Source of the DNA: Paenibacillus tepidiphilus
GTDB lineage: Bacteria > Bacillota > Bacilli > Paenibacillales > Paenibacillaceae
NCBI RefSeq assembly: GCF_008635795.1
Contig: NZ_VWRQ01000003.1
Coordinates: forward strand, 62,001 to 126,000
Reading direction: 5' to 3'
Length of the DNA: 64,000 nucleotides
The notes under the pieces: generated by a model
What the model was told of the DNA's origin: nothing
The model's database searches: none
Seen by the model: only the letters and a program-made list of their open reading frames with translations
Position numbers and translations under genes: made by a program
Shown: one piece after another, positions 41,387-50,467 of the stretch
Layout: each line of letters begins with the position of its first letter
Numbering within the stretch: position 1 is the first letter of the stretch

Positions 41387-42382
41387 TACCGGCGCAATTC
41401 TTCTGAACAAGAAGGATTCACCCCGCAAATATTCCCGCAGGAAGGCCAGGGCATAGGGCTGTTCTTCCTGCAGCCCCGGGATTTCCTCCGGATTGCCGGC
41501 ATGATGGCTGTAATTCCCGATCATCACCATAATGAAAAAGCATTCCAGCTGCCGCACGGCATTCACCGGCAGCGTCCGTACCGACGCATACCCTTCTATG
41601 CACAGCTCCCGCTGCCGGGGAGACAAGCCCAGCAGCAAGGCAGCCAGGTCATAGAGGTAATAGCCGTAGCCGCATCTTCCGAAGTCAATCGGCATCAGCC
41701 GGCGGCCGTCTTCAATAATATTACCGGGATGCAGATCGCCATGGATCAGCCCGTAGCTGTCAGGTGATGGCGCAAGGGTAGCAAGCTCATCCCCTATTTG
41801 GGCGGCTGCATCCTGATACCAGCCCCATTCCGTCTCCGTAAGGAAGCCCGAATAGTGCTCCTTCAAGCGCTCCATTTCAAGCCCAAAGCTGCCCATTCCC
41901 CAGACCGGGCAGGTGAAGCCCGCCGGAGGGTCAAACGTTGCCGCCGCCTGATGCAGCTCTCCGGTCATCACGCCCAGCTCGGCTGCTTGCGCATCGGTAA
42001 GCGTATCACTGAGAAGCTCTCCCTCCACCCACCGGGTTACCGTCACCAGCGGCAGCTGCAGCTCCGCCCCGCCGGGCTGGATAACGGTTTCGCCCGAGAC
42101 AGCGGCAAGACCGGTCGGGACAGGGAATTGCAGGGTCAGGCTTAAGGCGTCAAGCAGCTGCAATTCAGAGACCAGCTCCCCGGCACGGGCCTGCGCATTG
42201 TGGACCCGCAAGAGAAAGCTCCCCGCAGCCGCCGTCTCAATCTTGAAGGTAATGCTGTCCGAATAGCCCAGATAAATGATCTTGTCCCACTCCAGGCCGT
42301 AATGCGGCAAAGCGGCTGCAGCAGCCGCTCTGGCTTTATTCAATGTAGCGCTTCGTTGGTTATCTTCATTCATAGTATTCAT
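41372..42382 (-). CDS. APH/choline-kinase-like phosphotransferase
   Basis: A 336-residue protein kinase-like phosphotransferase. The catalytic loop LIHGDLHPGN (H214-G-D216...N221) and the metal-binding PIDFGRCG (D233) are intact. The N-lobe has SDSITFKIE and FLLRVHNAQ. The GRCGYGYYLYDLAALL element is typical of the APH family of amino-sugar, homoserine or choline kinases (YutH/SrkA-like). Aminoglycoside resistance is possible but not shown. GGAG lies 8 bp before the ATG at 42382. A small upstream frame (42478-42558) may be a leader. Confidence 0.88.
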   Translation of the reverse strand: MNTMNEDNQRSATLNKARAAAAAALPHYGLEWDKIIYLGYSDSITFKIETAAAGSFLLRVHNAQARAGELVSELQLLDALSLTLQFPVPTGLAAVSGETVIQPGGAELQLPLVTVTRWVEGELLSDTLTDAQAAELGVMTGELHQAAATFDPPAGFTCPVWGMGSFGLEMERLKEHYSGFLTETEWGWYQDAAAQIGDELATLAPSPDSYGLIHGDLHPGNIIEDGRRLMPIDFGRCGYGYYLYDLAALLLGLSPRQRELCIEGYASVRTLPVNAVRQLECFFIMVMIGNYSHHAGNPEEIPGLQEEQPYALAFLREYLRGESFLFRRIAPVSPEA

Positions 42383-42477
42383 TATTATCGCTCCGCTCCT
42401 TAAATTTGGGGGTTTAAGGCAGCAAAGCCCGGCGATATCCAGTGAAATCAGAGATTGCCGAACAGCAGCGGTTTCAT

Positions 42478-42558
42478 TCAGGCTCTATGCAGGCAACCGC
42501 CGTCGCTAGATATGCACAGACTTTGCATAGAGCAGCCCATAAACCTTGTCACAGTCAC
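42478..42558 (-). CDS. Possible 26-residue leader peptide before the phosphotransferase
   Basis: GTG at 42558 has a strong AAAGGAGG site 7 bp upstream. The peptide begins MTVTRFMGCSMQS and has three Cys. A 9 bp perfect inverted repeat (GCTCTATGC / GCATAGAGC at 42482-42490 and 42525-42533) lies within the frame. It ends 95 bp before the phosphotransferase start. This layout resembles translational attenuators of resistance genes, but no partner hairpin hiding the downstream ribosome site is obvious. The rest of 42383-42660 shows nothing else. Confidence 0.4.
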   Translation of the reverse strand: MTVTRFMGCSMQSLCISSDGGCLHRA

Positions 42559-42663
42559 AGGTATTCCTCCTTTGAATTTAGTTTCACTAACCGCAACATA
42601 AGTATTAACAGTATATAACAGCAGGCGGATTCCTGTATATCCGGTTTTTTGCGGTTTTGCGGC

Positions 42664-42697
42664 AAAAAAAGAACCCCGCCGGGCGCCGGCGGGGCTT
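42664..42697 (-). terminator. Intrinsic terminator of the chemoreceptor gene
   Basis: Leftward, GCCCCGCCGGCGCCCGGCGGGG is a very stable stem followed by TTCTTTTTTT. It lies 90 bp after the chemoreceptor stop. Confidence 0.88.
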
Positions 42698-42788
42698 CAA
42701 TGTATATAATAAGGGGATATGAGTACAAGTATAATTCGCGAAGCTTAAATTAACCTGAAGCCCGGCTAAAGATTACCTTAAGGCGACG

Positions 42789-44822
42789 CTAAACTTTAAA
42801 TTTCGCCACCAGCTCCTGCAGGGCCGCTGCACTTTGGGTATTCTCGTCGGCCATCGCTGCTTCCTGGAAGGTCTTCTCGACAATGTCCCCCGTCTTCTCG
42901 GCGATGTCCTGTACGCCGACAGCACCTTCGTTGACCGTAGCGGCGACTTCATGAACGGCCGTGCCGATGGCGGATACCGTTTCGCTCAGATGCTCCGCCG
43001 CAGAGCCGAAGCGGATCATCAGGTCATTGACCATGGCTGCATCGCTGTGATATTGCCGGCTGACTTCGATCAGCCGCTCATAATCGCTAAGCACATTGTG
43101 GTCGATGAACTGGAGCATCGCTTCCGAGTTCTCTTTCATCTGTTCCACGGAAGAATACACGTTATGAACGACCTCCTGAATCCCGCTGGCCGTCTTCGAG
43201 GACTGATCGGCCAGCTTGCGGATCTCGCTGGCCACCACCGCAAAGCCGCGGCCCGCTTCCCCGGCCCGTGCGGCTTCAATCGCCGCGTTCAGCGCCAGCA
43301 GTTGAGTCTGGCTGGTGATGGCAAGAATGGTGTCGGCCAAGGTATGAATATCGTTAATGGCCGCAGAACGGGCAATGGCCTGCTCCATATCGGTCCGCAC
43401 CTCTTCGTACATCCGCTTGGCTTGCTCCGTCGAGGCGCCGGCGCTGTCCTGCAGGGACACGGCACGGTCCGTGATGCCTCCCGATACTGCCACTCCGGTC
43501 TGTGCCTGCTCCGTAATCAGCTGCACATGGCTGCCGATATCCTGGATCGCCGCCGTCATCTCCTCCGCCGAGGCCGCCGTCTCCTCCATGCCCGCCGAGA
43601 GCTGCTGGGCAGTCGCCGAGTTGTCATGCGCATTCTCGCGCACCTCAACCGACAGCTTCTCCAGCGTTTCCGCATTGTCCATCACCTTGCCGGAGATGGC
43701 CACAAGGCTTTCCGCCATCCCGCGCAGCACAGAGCGGGTATGGAACATCGCCCGCGCGATGGTGCCGGTCTCATCCTTGTTCTTCAGCAGCGGCTCATAC
43801 TGCGGATCATAGACCAGATCCAGGTCCGCCGTCTTGTTGATCATCCCGGTCAGCTTAATGATCGGAGAAGAAATACGGTGGGCCACGAACAGCCCAATCA
43901 GCAGGGACAGCAGCACACAGCCGATTCCGAGCAGAACAATGTAACGGGTCATATCACTGACCGGTGCCATCACCTCATCGAGATCGCCGGTTAGCACGAG
44001 CGTCCATCGCGTTTCCGGGATCAGCTCGTACGCGGCTTTTTTCGTTTCGTTGTTATAGATGTACTCAATGTTGTCTGGCTCGACCGGCTCACCGGCCTTC
44101 ACCCGCTCCACTACCTCTTTAATCTGCGCATTCTCGACCGGTAAGCCGATCTTCGTCTCGTCGGGATGATACAGCATATTGCCGGTTTCATCCACCAGAT
44201 AGGCGTAAGAGGAAGGGGCGTTAGTGACTTTCGCATTGGCCAGGTGCTCGATCATTCCGCTGGCATTCACTGCCGAAGCGACAAAGCCGATCATCTTGCC
44301 TCCGCTCGTTACCGGATGGACAAAGGCCAGTACATAAGCTCCGGTCGACTTCGATTTCAGTGTCTCACTAATGACAGGTTCACCGGTTTCGAAAACCCGC
44401 TTGGCGTAATTTCGTTCGCTGAAATCGGTGCCTACGAGCTTGATATCGCTGTCGGCGACGGCTATTCCGTTCATATCTGCCACAAACATATGCTCAAGAT
44501 TGCCTGCCTGCTCCACCAGTCTCTGCAGCTTGGCATTAAGCTCGGCCTGCAGCGGGTCGCCGCCGGCGATTCCGCCTTTTGCCGCCTTCAGCAGGAGCTC
44601 GGCAACCTCCGTCTCTTGTGCTACCAGGGCCATGCTTCTCTGTTCTTTGGAAATTACCGCTTGTATGGTGTCTGCTTTCCCCTTGTTCATCTCGGCCATA
44701 GCCGTTTCGGTCATATCCAGAATGGTCCCCGTGGATTTGTTGTACGTAAAAACACCCATGATCACCGTAGACAATAAGGTAACGGCAATCATTATTACAG
44801 ACAGCTTCATCCGGATCTTCAT
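42789..44822 (-). CDS. Methyl-accepting chemotaxis protein
   Basis: A transmembrane chemoreceptor of about 677 residues. It has an N-terminal helix (about 6-26), an extracytoplasmic dCache-type sensor (about 30-275) with [27 protein letters not shown] and [15 protein letters not shown] elements, a second helix (about 285-310), HAMP, and a long signalling coiled coil. The tip is [43 protein letters not shown], the universal CheA/CheW-binding hairpin. ATG at 44822 is preferred; ATG at 44840 is an alternative. dCache sensors often bind amino acids. A sigma-D-like promoter lies upstream and a strong terminator downstream. Confidence 0.93.
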   Translation of the reverse strand: MKIRMKLSVIMIAVTLLSTVIMGVFTYNKSTGTILDMTETAMAEMNKGKADTIQAVISKEQRSMALVAQETEVAELLLKAAKGGIAGGDPLQAELNAKLQRLVEQAGNLEHMFVADMNGIAVADSDIKLVGTDFSERNYAKRVFETGEPVISETLKSKSTGAYVLAFVHPVTSGGKMIGFVASAVNASGMIEHLANAKVTNAPSSYAYLVDETGNMLYHPDETKIGLPVENAQIKEVVERVKAGEPVEPDNIEYIYNNETKKAAYELIPETRWTLVLTGDLDEVMAPVSDMTRYIVLLGIGCVLLSLLIGLFVAHRISSPIIKLTGMINKTADLDLVYDPQYEPLLKNKDETGTIARAMFHTRSVLRGMAESLVAISGKVMDNAETLEKLSVEVRENAHDNSATAQQLSAGMEETAASAEEMTAAIQDIGSHVQLITEQAQTGVAVSGGITDRAVSLQDSAGASTEQAKRMYEEVRTDMEQAIARSAAINDIHTLADTILAITSQTQLLALNAAIEAARAGEAGRGFAVVASEIRKLADQSSKTASGIQEVVHNVYSSVEQMKENSEAMLQFIDHNVLSDYERLIEVSRQYHSDAAMVNDLMIRFGSAAEHLSETVSAIGTAVHEVAATVNEGAVGVQDIAEKTGDIVEKTFQEAAMADENTQSAAALQELVAKFKV

Positions 44823-44985
44823 CTTCTCCACGTCCTTCATTCTGATCTTCTGGGACTCATTCCTGTGTAAGGAATGTATCCATTGTCACAATAATATCGG
44901 TAAAAACCGGGTGTTTGTGAAGATTCCATGATGATTAGCTGAACATTTTGCGAAAAATATGTCGAAAACGATAGTTTCACTATGT

Positions 44986-45011
44986 CTATCGGCTCAGGTG
45001 ATACGTGTTAA
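44986..45011 (-). promoter_or_regulatory. Possible sigma-D (flagellar) promoter of the chemoreceptor
   Basis: Leftward, TTAA (45011-45008), a 14 bp spacer and GCCGATAG (44993-44986). The sigma-D consensus is TAAA-N15-GCCGATAT, so the -10 matches 7 of 8 and the -35 is approximate. A motility sigma factor fits a chemoreceptor. The rest of 44841-45139 shows a loose hairpin (TGCGCA..GAAACGG at about 45032-45095) and nothing else I can name. Confidence 0.4.
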
Positions 45012-45139
45012 CGAATGGCGACTTTGCTTATCTGCGCAAGCTGAAACGGTTAAGCTGTTATCAAGCAGGACAATAGCCGTTTCTGCGCGAAAAAGATAAG
45101 GCTGAATGATAGCCTGGAAGATTTGCTATCTTATTTTTC

Positions 45140-45177
45140 AAAAAAGGCAGGCGATACTGACATCGTCTGCCTTTTTT
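45140..45177. terminator. Terminator of the RhaT gene
   Basis: AAAAAAGGCAGGCGAT pairs with ATCGTCTGCCTTTTTT, read in either direction. It is about 22 bp after the leftward RhaT stop. Confidence 0.85.
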
Positions 45178-45199
45178 AGCGGTATGTGTTGGCTTCTTG

Positions 45200-46210
45200 C
45201 TAAGCCATGCTGTTGGCGATGCCGACCACAATCCAGGACAGGATCAGAATGACATTTCCCCAGAGCAGCAGCTTTTTGGGTGCGGCAAAGCCCTTCCATT
45301 CTCCGTCCTTCAGCCCCCATGCATTGCTGATAATCAGCGAGAGGCCGTTAAAGGCCAGCCAGCCTACAACCGAGCCGAGCGGTCCGAGCAGCGCTGTGGC
45401 CTTCGCGTAGAAGCCAAGGGCAAGATACCAGATCAGAGCGGTTGCCAGCGCTTTGACATAAGCCATAGCTGCCCCCTTGGCCACGTAGTCCCGGTAGGTA
45501 CGATTCTTGATGAGCAGTACCAACGCATACACAAAGTTGGCGACAAAGCCGCCTGAAAGTGTAATTACCCAGGAAATAAGACTGGCGCTGATTCTCGGCG
45601 TCCCGGCGGCCACCGCGATATCAGCAGCTTCGCTGGCGTAAGAGAAGCCGATGTTCATCGCTGCTGAGCCAAGTCCGGCAACCGATGCGATGATCAAGCC
45701 TTTGGACAGGCCGCCGCCCGTGGCGCTCCCGGCCGAGGCGGCCGCGAGCATTTTTTCCTTCAGCAGCCCCGCCCGGGTTATAACCACCACACCGCCCAGC
45801 ATAATCGCTGTGCCGATCAGCAGGACCGTAAATGAGCCGGCTGCGGGGATATTCCCGAAGATAAACAGCGGAATCAGTGAGCCCAGGGAAGCGGAAATCC
45901 CCATATTCACTCCGTATGTCAACGAGACCCCGATCGTATCAATCGCCTTGCCGAACATAATCGAGCTGATGCCCCAGATGAAGCCGCAGATGGACGCTGT
46001 CCACAGCACATCCCCCGGCGTCTGCTTAATGAAGCTGAAGAAGTCCGGGACTTCAATCCAGGTCCAGAGCACCGGGATCATCAGAATCCCGACCAGCGAG
46101 AAGATCGTCCAGAACGCTTCCCAGGAGAAAGGCTGATATTTCTTCATACCCAGTCCGAAGCTGCCCTGAAAGAAGCATGCCAGCAGCAACAGCAAAAATC
46201 CGTAAACCAT
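45200..46210 (-). CDS. rhaT: L-rhamnose-proton symporter RhaT family protein
   Basis: A 336-residue membrane protein with ten helices. It follows the RhaT pattern: GFLLLLLACFFQGSFGLGMKKYQPFSWEAFWTIFSLVG at the start, WTASICGFIWGISSIMFGKAIDTIGVSLTYGVNMGISASLGSL next, and a WGLKDGEWKGFA loop near the end. RhaT carries L-rhamnose with protons. No rhamnose catabolic gene is in the window, so the exact sugar is inferred from family only. AGGAGG lies before the ATG. Its own terminator follows; the gap 46211-46507 to the next gene contains nothing notable. Confidence 0.88.
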   Translation of the reverse strand: MVYGFLLLLLACFFQGSFGLGMKKYQPFSWEAFWTIFSLVGILMIPVLWTWIEVPDFFSFIKQTPGDVLWTASICGFIWGISSIMFGKAIDTIGVSLTYGVNMGISASLGSLIPLFIFGNIPAAGSFTVLLIGTAIMLGGVVVITRAGLLKEKMLAAASAGSATGGGLSKGLIIASVAGLGSAAMNIGFSYASEAADIAVAAGTPRISASLISWVITLSGGFVANFVYALVLLIKNRTYRDYVAKGAAMAYVKALATALIWYLALGFYAKATALLGPLGSVVGWLAFNGLSLIISNAWGLKDGEWKGFAAPKKLLLWGNVILILSWIVVGIANSMA

Positions 46211-46507
46211 GATGAATCCTCCTGCCCCTATATCACTGAATCTTCTAAATTACTATATCTATAAAAATCAAGCAGAGTAAGCTTTGCGTTATCCCTGCAC
46301 ATGATGATGATTATACATGAAATTTTTCAGTTTGTGCTGAAATTTGCGGGAATAAATGACAGCGTTCTCCTTATTTCAGAAAATCATAGATCCATACCAC
46401 GCTTATGTTCAGAATTACCGCGCCTAACGATTCAAGTATCCGCCATAATGAAGAACCGCAGCGCTGGGCGCTGCGGTCGGGTTTTTGCGAAAGTAAAGGA
46501 TCTCGGC

Positions 46508-47461
46508 TTATACGCCTTGCGGAAACAGCGCATCCAGCGCCGGACAAGGCCGTTTCTCCAAATAATCCTCCAGCGGCTTCGGCATATTGCTGTACATCTC
46601 ATTCAGCGAGGTACCGCTGTAAATATTGCCGATAATGACCGGGTGGCAGAGCTCGGAGATCAGAATATCGCCATTGCCGTGCAGATGCAACTGCTTCATG
46701 CCCTCAATGCAATGCGGGAAATGCACACCAGGCTGCTCCTGGAAGCCCATGGCGTCCATAAAACGGTCCATGCAGGTGAAGTAAAGCGTGGTGTCCTCTT
46801 TTTTGCCGGAAATCAGTTCGTTCACTGCGTTCTTCAGCTGTTCGCGGGCGGCAATTGCCTTCCAGCCGGTGTGACCCATAATGATACTGTTCTGGATTTC
46901 ATGCGTGCGCACGCCCATGGCATAGACATGCTCGCTGATTTCCTTCATATTATCCTGAGTCTCGTTGAACAGCAGCGTCTCCAGTACGACGTTCACACTG
47001 GTTTTGGCGAACATGGTGATGTTCTCCCGGATCTTCACGTACACGCTAGGATGGATATTGTAATAACGCGAGAATGCTTCCGCATCCGTAAAGTTGAAGG
47101 AAATATGTATGGTGGTCAGCCCGGCCTTCTCCAGCTGTGCGATCCGCTCCGCGTTCAGCAGACTGCCGTTCGAATTAAGCTGGGTCGCAATTCCCCGGGA
47201 TGTGCAATAAGTAACGATGTCCAGACAATCCTGAAACTTCAGCGTCACTTCTCCCCCGGACAGACGCACTCGTTTCAGCCGCGGCAGCTCCTCCAGAATA
47301 CGGATAACCTCCTGGCCGTTGATGCTTTGTCCGTCATTTCTATTATAGGCGCAGCAGTAATCGCAGCGGAAATTGCAGTTCGAGGTGACCCCGACCTCCA
47401 GCCCTTCCAGATCATAGGTCAGCGGCTTATCCAGCTCAAGCGCTTTATATTTTGTACTCAT
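46508..47461 (-). CDS. Radical SAM protein with SPASM-like C-terminus
   Basis: A 317-residue radical SAM enzyme. The [4Fe-4S] cluster motif is C29-x3-C33-x2-C36 in SNCNFRCDYCCAYN, followed by VRLSGGEVTLKF (GGE motif) and LNSNGSLL. The C-terminal part has further Cys residues (YFTCMDRF, FPHCIEGMKQLHLHGNGDILISELCHPVIIGNIYSGTSLNEMYSN, RPCPALD), arranged like a SPASM or Twitch auxiliary-cluster domain. Such enzymes mature peptides or proteins, but no precursor peptide gene is visible nearby. ATG at 47461 has AGGAGG 10 bp upstream. Function unknown. Confidence 0.88.
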   Translation of the reverse strand: MSTKYKALELDKPLTYDLEGLEVGVTSNCNFRCDYCCAYNRNDGQSINGQEVIRILEELPRLKRVRLSGGEVTLKFQDCLDIVTYCTSRGIATQLNSNGSLLNAERIAQLEKAGLTTIHISFNFTDAEAFSRYYNIHPSVYVKIRENITMFAKTSVNVVLETLLFNETQDNMKEISEHVYAMGVRTHEIQNSIIMGHTGWKAIAAREQLKNAVNELISGKKEDTTLYFTCMDRFMDAMGFQEQPGVHFPHCIEGMKQLHLHGNGDILISELCHPVIIGNIYSGTSLNEMYSNMPKPLEDYLEKRPCPALDALFPQGV

Positions 47462-47671
47462 GCCCGTAATCCTCCTGAAAAAATAAAATAGTCTGCACAA
47501 GGCTTAACCTAAGCATTATAAAGGTTTACGCCGCGTGTTAATGTGACATTTGTCCGTCTGATACTACTGTATGCGCCCGAATAGCTCTACTACGACAGAA
47601 TTTCAACAGCCGCAGGAACTTGAATACTCTCCCCCAGCAAGCTCGCGTGATGTCAGCCGTTGACGCAATTT
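47462..47671. other. Intergenic region upstream of the radical SAM gene
   Basis: Contains only the radical SAM leader and promoter region; no recognisable operator or small gene. Confidence 0.5.
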
Positions 47672-47699
47672 AAAAAGACTGCCCATAGGCAGTCTTTTC
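47672..47699. terminator. Hairpin terminator between radical SAM and stalk/GH18 genes
   Basis: AAAGACTGCC and GGCAGTCTTT form a perfect 10 bp stem with a 4 bp loop, flanked by A5 and TTCT. It ends the leftward stalk/GH18 transcript, about 110 bp after its stop. Confidence 0.8.
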
Positions 47700-47809
47700 T
47701 AGATAATGTGTTTATGGCCACAGCACTTTACACTTAGCGCTATATCATAAGCTCTTCCTTACAATGTAATGCTGGTATCACTTTCATGCTGTCTATCTTG
47801 CATCAAAGC

Positions 47810-49054
47810 CTATTGCAATTCCACCGATTTGCCCATTTCGCTCCATACCGGCTGTCCGATCAATCCGAGACGCCAGATCGCAATCCCCTTAAGACCATAG
47901 CGCTTGGCCAGGCCGATCTTGGCATTGACGGAGGTCTCATCCTCGCTGTACACCGAAATTCCGAGAATCAGCTTCTCCTTGGGCACCTGCTTCAGTGCAA
48001 GGCGGATGCCTTCATCCACCTTGTTCATCGGCTCCGGACGCGACTCATCCTCATAGGCATACGCCATCACCACCAGATCATCGGCGATCTGGGCGAGCGT
48101 CTTGTAATCATAGCCTTTGTAAGGGCCGTTCAGCGGATGTACAATCACAGTCAGCTTAAGACCTGCGGCCTTTGACTTCACAGACAGATTCCGCACAAAA
48201 GTATTAAACTGGGCCTGCACCGCAGCCTTGTCCCCGGTTAGTCCGAGACCTTCCAGATCAAGTCCGATGCCCTTGAAGCCCTTCTGCACCGCCAAGTCGA
48301 CGATACTGGTAATCGTCTGCTGCTGCAGCGATAAATCCTCCAGGTTCTTGGTAAGCTCCAATTCCTTGTCCCCGGAATACACCATCAGGTAAGGAGTGGT
48401 TCCCCCGGCGTCGGCATTCTGCACGATCAGCTCGGGAGTCACCTCGCCGGCCGCTTCCGGCCACCAGAAGTCTGTGCTGGTTGTGGTGAATTGTCCGCTG
48501 CGGTCAATCCGGCTCCAGCCGAATGCTATCGCATCGAAGCCTGGAATAAGGGAGACTTCACTGTACGCCTTCTGCGCGTAGAAACCAAGCGTGTACAAAT
48601 CTTTCTGCGGAGAGGTAATTGATACGGTCTTGGTCGCCTGATTCCAGGACACCGCAGCACCGAATTGTTCACTGAAGAATTTGAGCGGAACCATCGTCGT
48701 CCCGCGTACATTTTGCGGCGCTACCGCCAGCTTGACGGCTGTTCCGTTGACGGCTGCCGTGTTTTTGCCCAAAGTCAGTACCACCGTTTTGGTAACGCCG
48801 TTATCCGTTATGGTGGCCGTTATCTTCTTCGCGGCTTGATTCCACTGTACATTGATGCCCAGTGCTTCAGAGATGGCCCGGAATGGAACCATCGTCGTTC
48901 CGCTCATCATGGCCGGCTCTACCGGAAACGGCAGCGGATAGCCGTCCAGCACAATGCTGACGCCTCCGGCGGCATGAGTAGCCGGCACCGGCAATGCAGC
49001 CCATCCGCCGAGGGAAATGGCTGCACACAACAACAGTTTGGGTAAGCGTTTCAT
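47810..49054 (-). CDS. Secreted stalk-domain protein with GH18-like hydrolase domain
   Basis: A 414-residue exported protein: signal peptide (1-28), two copper-amine-oxidase-N / stalk repeats (about 30-88 and 92-150; both contain GTTMVPFRAISEALG or GTTMVPLKFFSEQFG followed by V.WNQA.K), then a GH18-like barrel (about 155-414). Its catalytic motif is GIGLDLEGLG with Glu as the likely acid. The pattern DLYTLGFYAQKAYSEVSLIPGFDAIAFGWSR is like YdhD/SleL cortical-lytic enzymes. It may cut spore cortex or cell-wall glycans outside the cell; the substrate is inferred. Confidence 0.88.
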   Translation of the reverse strand: MKRLPKLLLCAAISLGGWAALPVPATHAAGGVSIVLDGYPLPFPVEPAMMSGTTMVPFRAISEALGINVQWNQAAKKITATITDNGVTKTVVLTLGKNTAAVNGTAVKLAVAPQNVRGTTMVPLKFFSEQFGAAVSWNQATKTVSITSPQKDLYTLGFYAQKAYSEVSLIPGFDAIAFGWSRIDRSGQFTTTSTDFWWPEAAGEVTPELIVQNADAGGTTPYLMVYSGDKELELTKNLEDLSLQQQTITSIVDLAVQKGFKGIGLDLEGLGLTGDKAAVQAQFNTFVRNLSVKSKAAGLKLTVIVHPLNGPYKGYDYKTLAQIADDLVVMAYAYEDESRPEPMNKVDEGIRLALKQVPKEKLILGISVYSEDETSVNAKIGLAKRYGLKGIAIWRLGLIGQPVWSEMGKSVELQ

Positions 49055-49206
49055 ACTCTAAGGTCTCCAATCTGAAATGAAAGATGTAAGTGAATGGCCC
49101 GGCGGCCTTCTATCATTCTACCAAACCTGCTATTTATAGCAAATTAATAGATTGTTACTTTTAACCATACCGGACCGCAATCTCTCATTTCGGACAGGCA
49201 GCCAGA

Positions 49207-50163
49207 TTACATGAATACGCTGAGAAAAGCGCCGACCGCCCGCTGCGCATCGACGTCGACGGCTACCTCAATATATTCGCCGACCTTGGGCTGCGGCCGC
49301 AGATCGGCAACAACCATGCCCGCCGTGAACTCGCCCTTCTGCTCTACCCGGACCTTCATCCGGCGGGTGGTCACAAGGTCCGGCTGGAGCGCGGCCATCA
49401 GGGCCAGCGGATCATGCAGCGGCGCCCCGTTCAGCACATAATTGGCTTCCCGGTAGAACTTGAAATAATGCCCCAGCGTTTGTTCCATGAATTTGATGAC
49501 CGGCAGGTTGTCCGGTTTACCCAGCCGCTTCAGCAGTTCGATATGCTGCTCCGTAATCAGGGTCTTCAGCGTGACGTCCAGACCCACCATCAGGAGCGGA
49601 AATCCGGCGCTGAACACCCGGTCGGCAGCCTCCGGATCTCCCCAGATATTGGCTTCGGCCACCGGCGTTACATTGCCCGGATTGTAGACCGTTCCGCCCA
49701 TGACACTCACCTTCTTCAGCTTGCCGGGGAGCGCCGGGTCCAGCTCAAGCGCCAGCGCCAGATTGGTCAGCCGGCCCAGCGTCACAAGGACCAGCTCGCC
49801 CGGCGCTTCATTCGCAAGCCGCACAATGAGCTCAGCCGAAGATTCGCTGACCGGCTGCTGGGCGGAAGGGGGAAGCAGGACACCCCCGATGCCGTTCATT
49901 CCATGCACATGGGGCGAGTAGATGCCCGGTTCGCGGACAAGGGCTTGGGACGCGCCCACCGCCACGGGAATTTCCCGCTCTGGCCGGGCCAGGGCCAGCA
50001 GCCGCAGTGTATTCTCCGCCGCCTGCTGCACATCGATATTGCCGAACCCGGTGGTAATGGCCTCCACACTTACCCCCGGCGCCCGCAAGGCATATAAAAT
50101 CGCCAGAGCGTCGTCTATCCCGGTATCGCAATCTATAATCATTCGCGTATCTTCGTTGTTCAT
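49207..50163 (-). CDS. Nucleoside hydrolase (inosine-uridine preferring type)
   Basis: A 318-residue protein with the calcium-binding N-terminus MIIDCDTGIDDALAILYAL (DxDxxxDD), HGMNGIGGVLLP, LVTLGRLTNLALAL, MGGTVYNPGNVTPVAEANIWGDPEAADRVF and the catalytic NGAPLHDPLAL (His). All hallmarks of the nucleoside hydrolase family are present, so it should split ribonucleosides into base and ribose. ATG at 50163 is preferred; the frame is open to 50220 without family similarity. Monocistronic by position. Confidence 0.92.
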   Translation of the reverse strand: MNNEDTRMIIDCDTGIDDALAILYALRAPGVSVEAITTGFGNIDVQQAAENTLRLLALARPEREIPVAVGASQALVREPGIYSPHVHGMNGIGGVLLPPSAQQPVSESSAELIVRLANEAPGELVLVTLGRLTNLALALELDPALPGKLKKVSVMGGTVYNPGNVTPVAEANIWGDPEAADRVFSAGFPLLMVGLDVTLKTLITEQHIELLKRLGKPDNLPVIKFMEQTLGHYFKFYREANYVLNGAPLHDPLALMAALQPDLVTTRRMKVRVEQKGEFTAGMVVADLRPQPKVGEYIEVAVDVDAQRAVGAFLSVFM

Positions 50164-50390
50164 CTTCTCGTATCTCTCCCATTCTTCTCTATCTAACAGT
50201 ATGCCTGGCATGTGGATCATCTTATCACGCTTGCCGACAAGGGCTCAAGAGGCCTGCCGCAGAAGCATGTTACATCAGCCGCTCTGTTCTGCTGCCTGCT
50301 TTCCATCAGCACCAGCCTGCCCCTATAATACGGAACCATTGGATTATGCCCATTCATGTACGCAGCAGGCCTCCAGGATTCTCTTCTGCC
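50164..50390. other. Intergenic region between nucleoside hydrolase and PatB
   Basis: No gene with a ribosome site and no named regulatory motif visible on either strand. Confidence 0.5.
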
Positions 50391-50432
50391 AAAAAAATCC
50401 GCCGCCCCTGTCTTATTGCAGGGTACGGCGGA
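50391..50432 (-). terminator. Intrinsic terminator of the patB-like gene
   Basis: Leftward, CCGCCG and CGGCGG with inner CCCTG/CAGGG form the stem, followed by ATTTTTTT. It begins 36 bp after the aminotransferase stop. Confidence 0.85.
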
Positions 50433-50467
50433 TGATACACGGCCTCTTCAGCAGGCTGCTCCTGCTC

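Noticed and set aside
42834..43994. 386-codon open frame opposite the chemoreceptor
   Set aside because: The minus strand encodes the invariant chemoreceptor tip sequence; the opposite frame shows no domain.
45032..45095. Long hairpin upstream of the chemoreceptor as a cyclic-di-GMP riboswitch
   Set aside because: It lacks the conserved GEMM sequence elements, and the pairing is imperfect.
46301..47491. 396-codon open frame opposite the radical SAM gene
   Set aside because: The radical SAM motifs and ribosome site are on the minus strand; this frame is a shadow.
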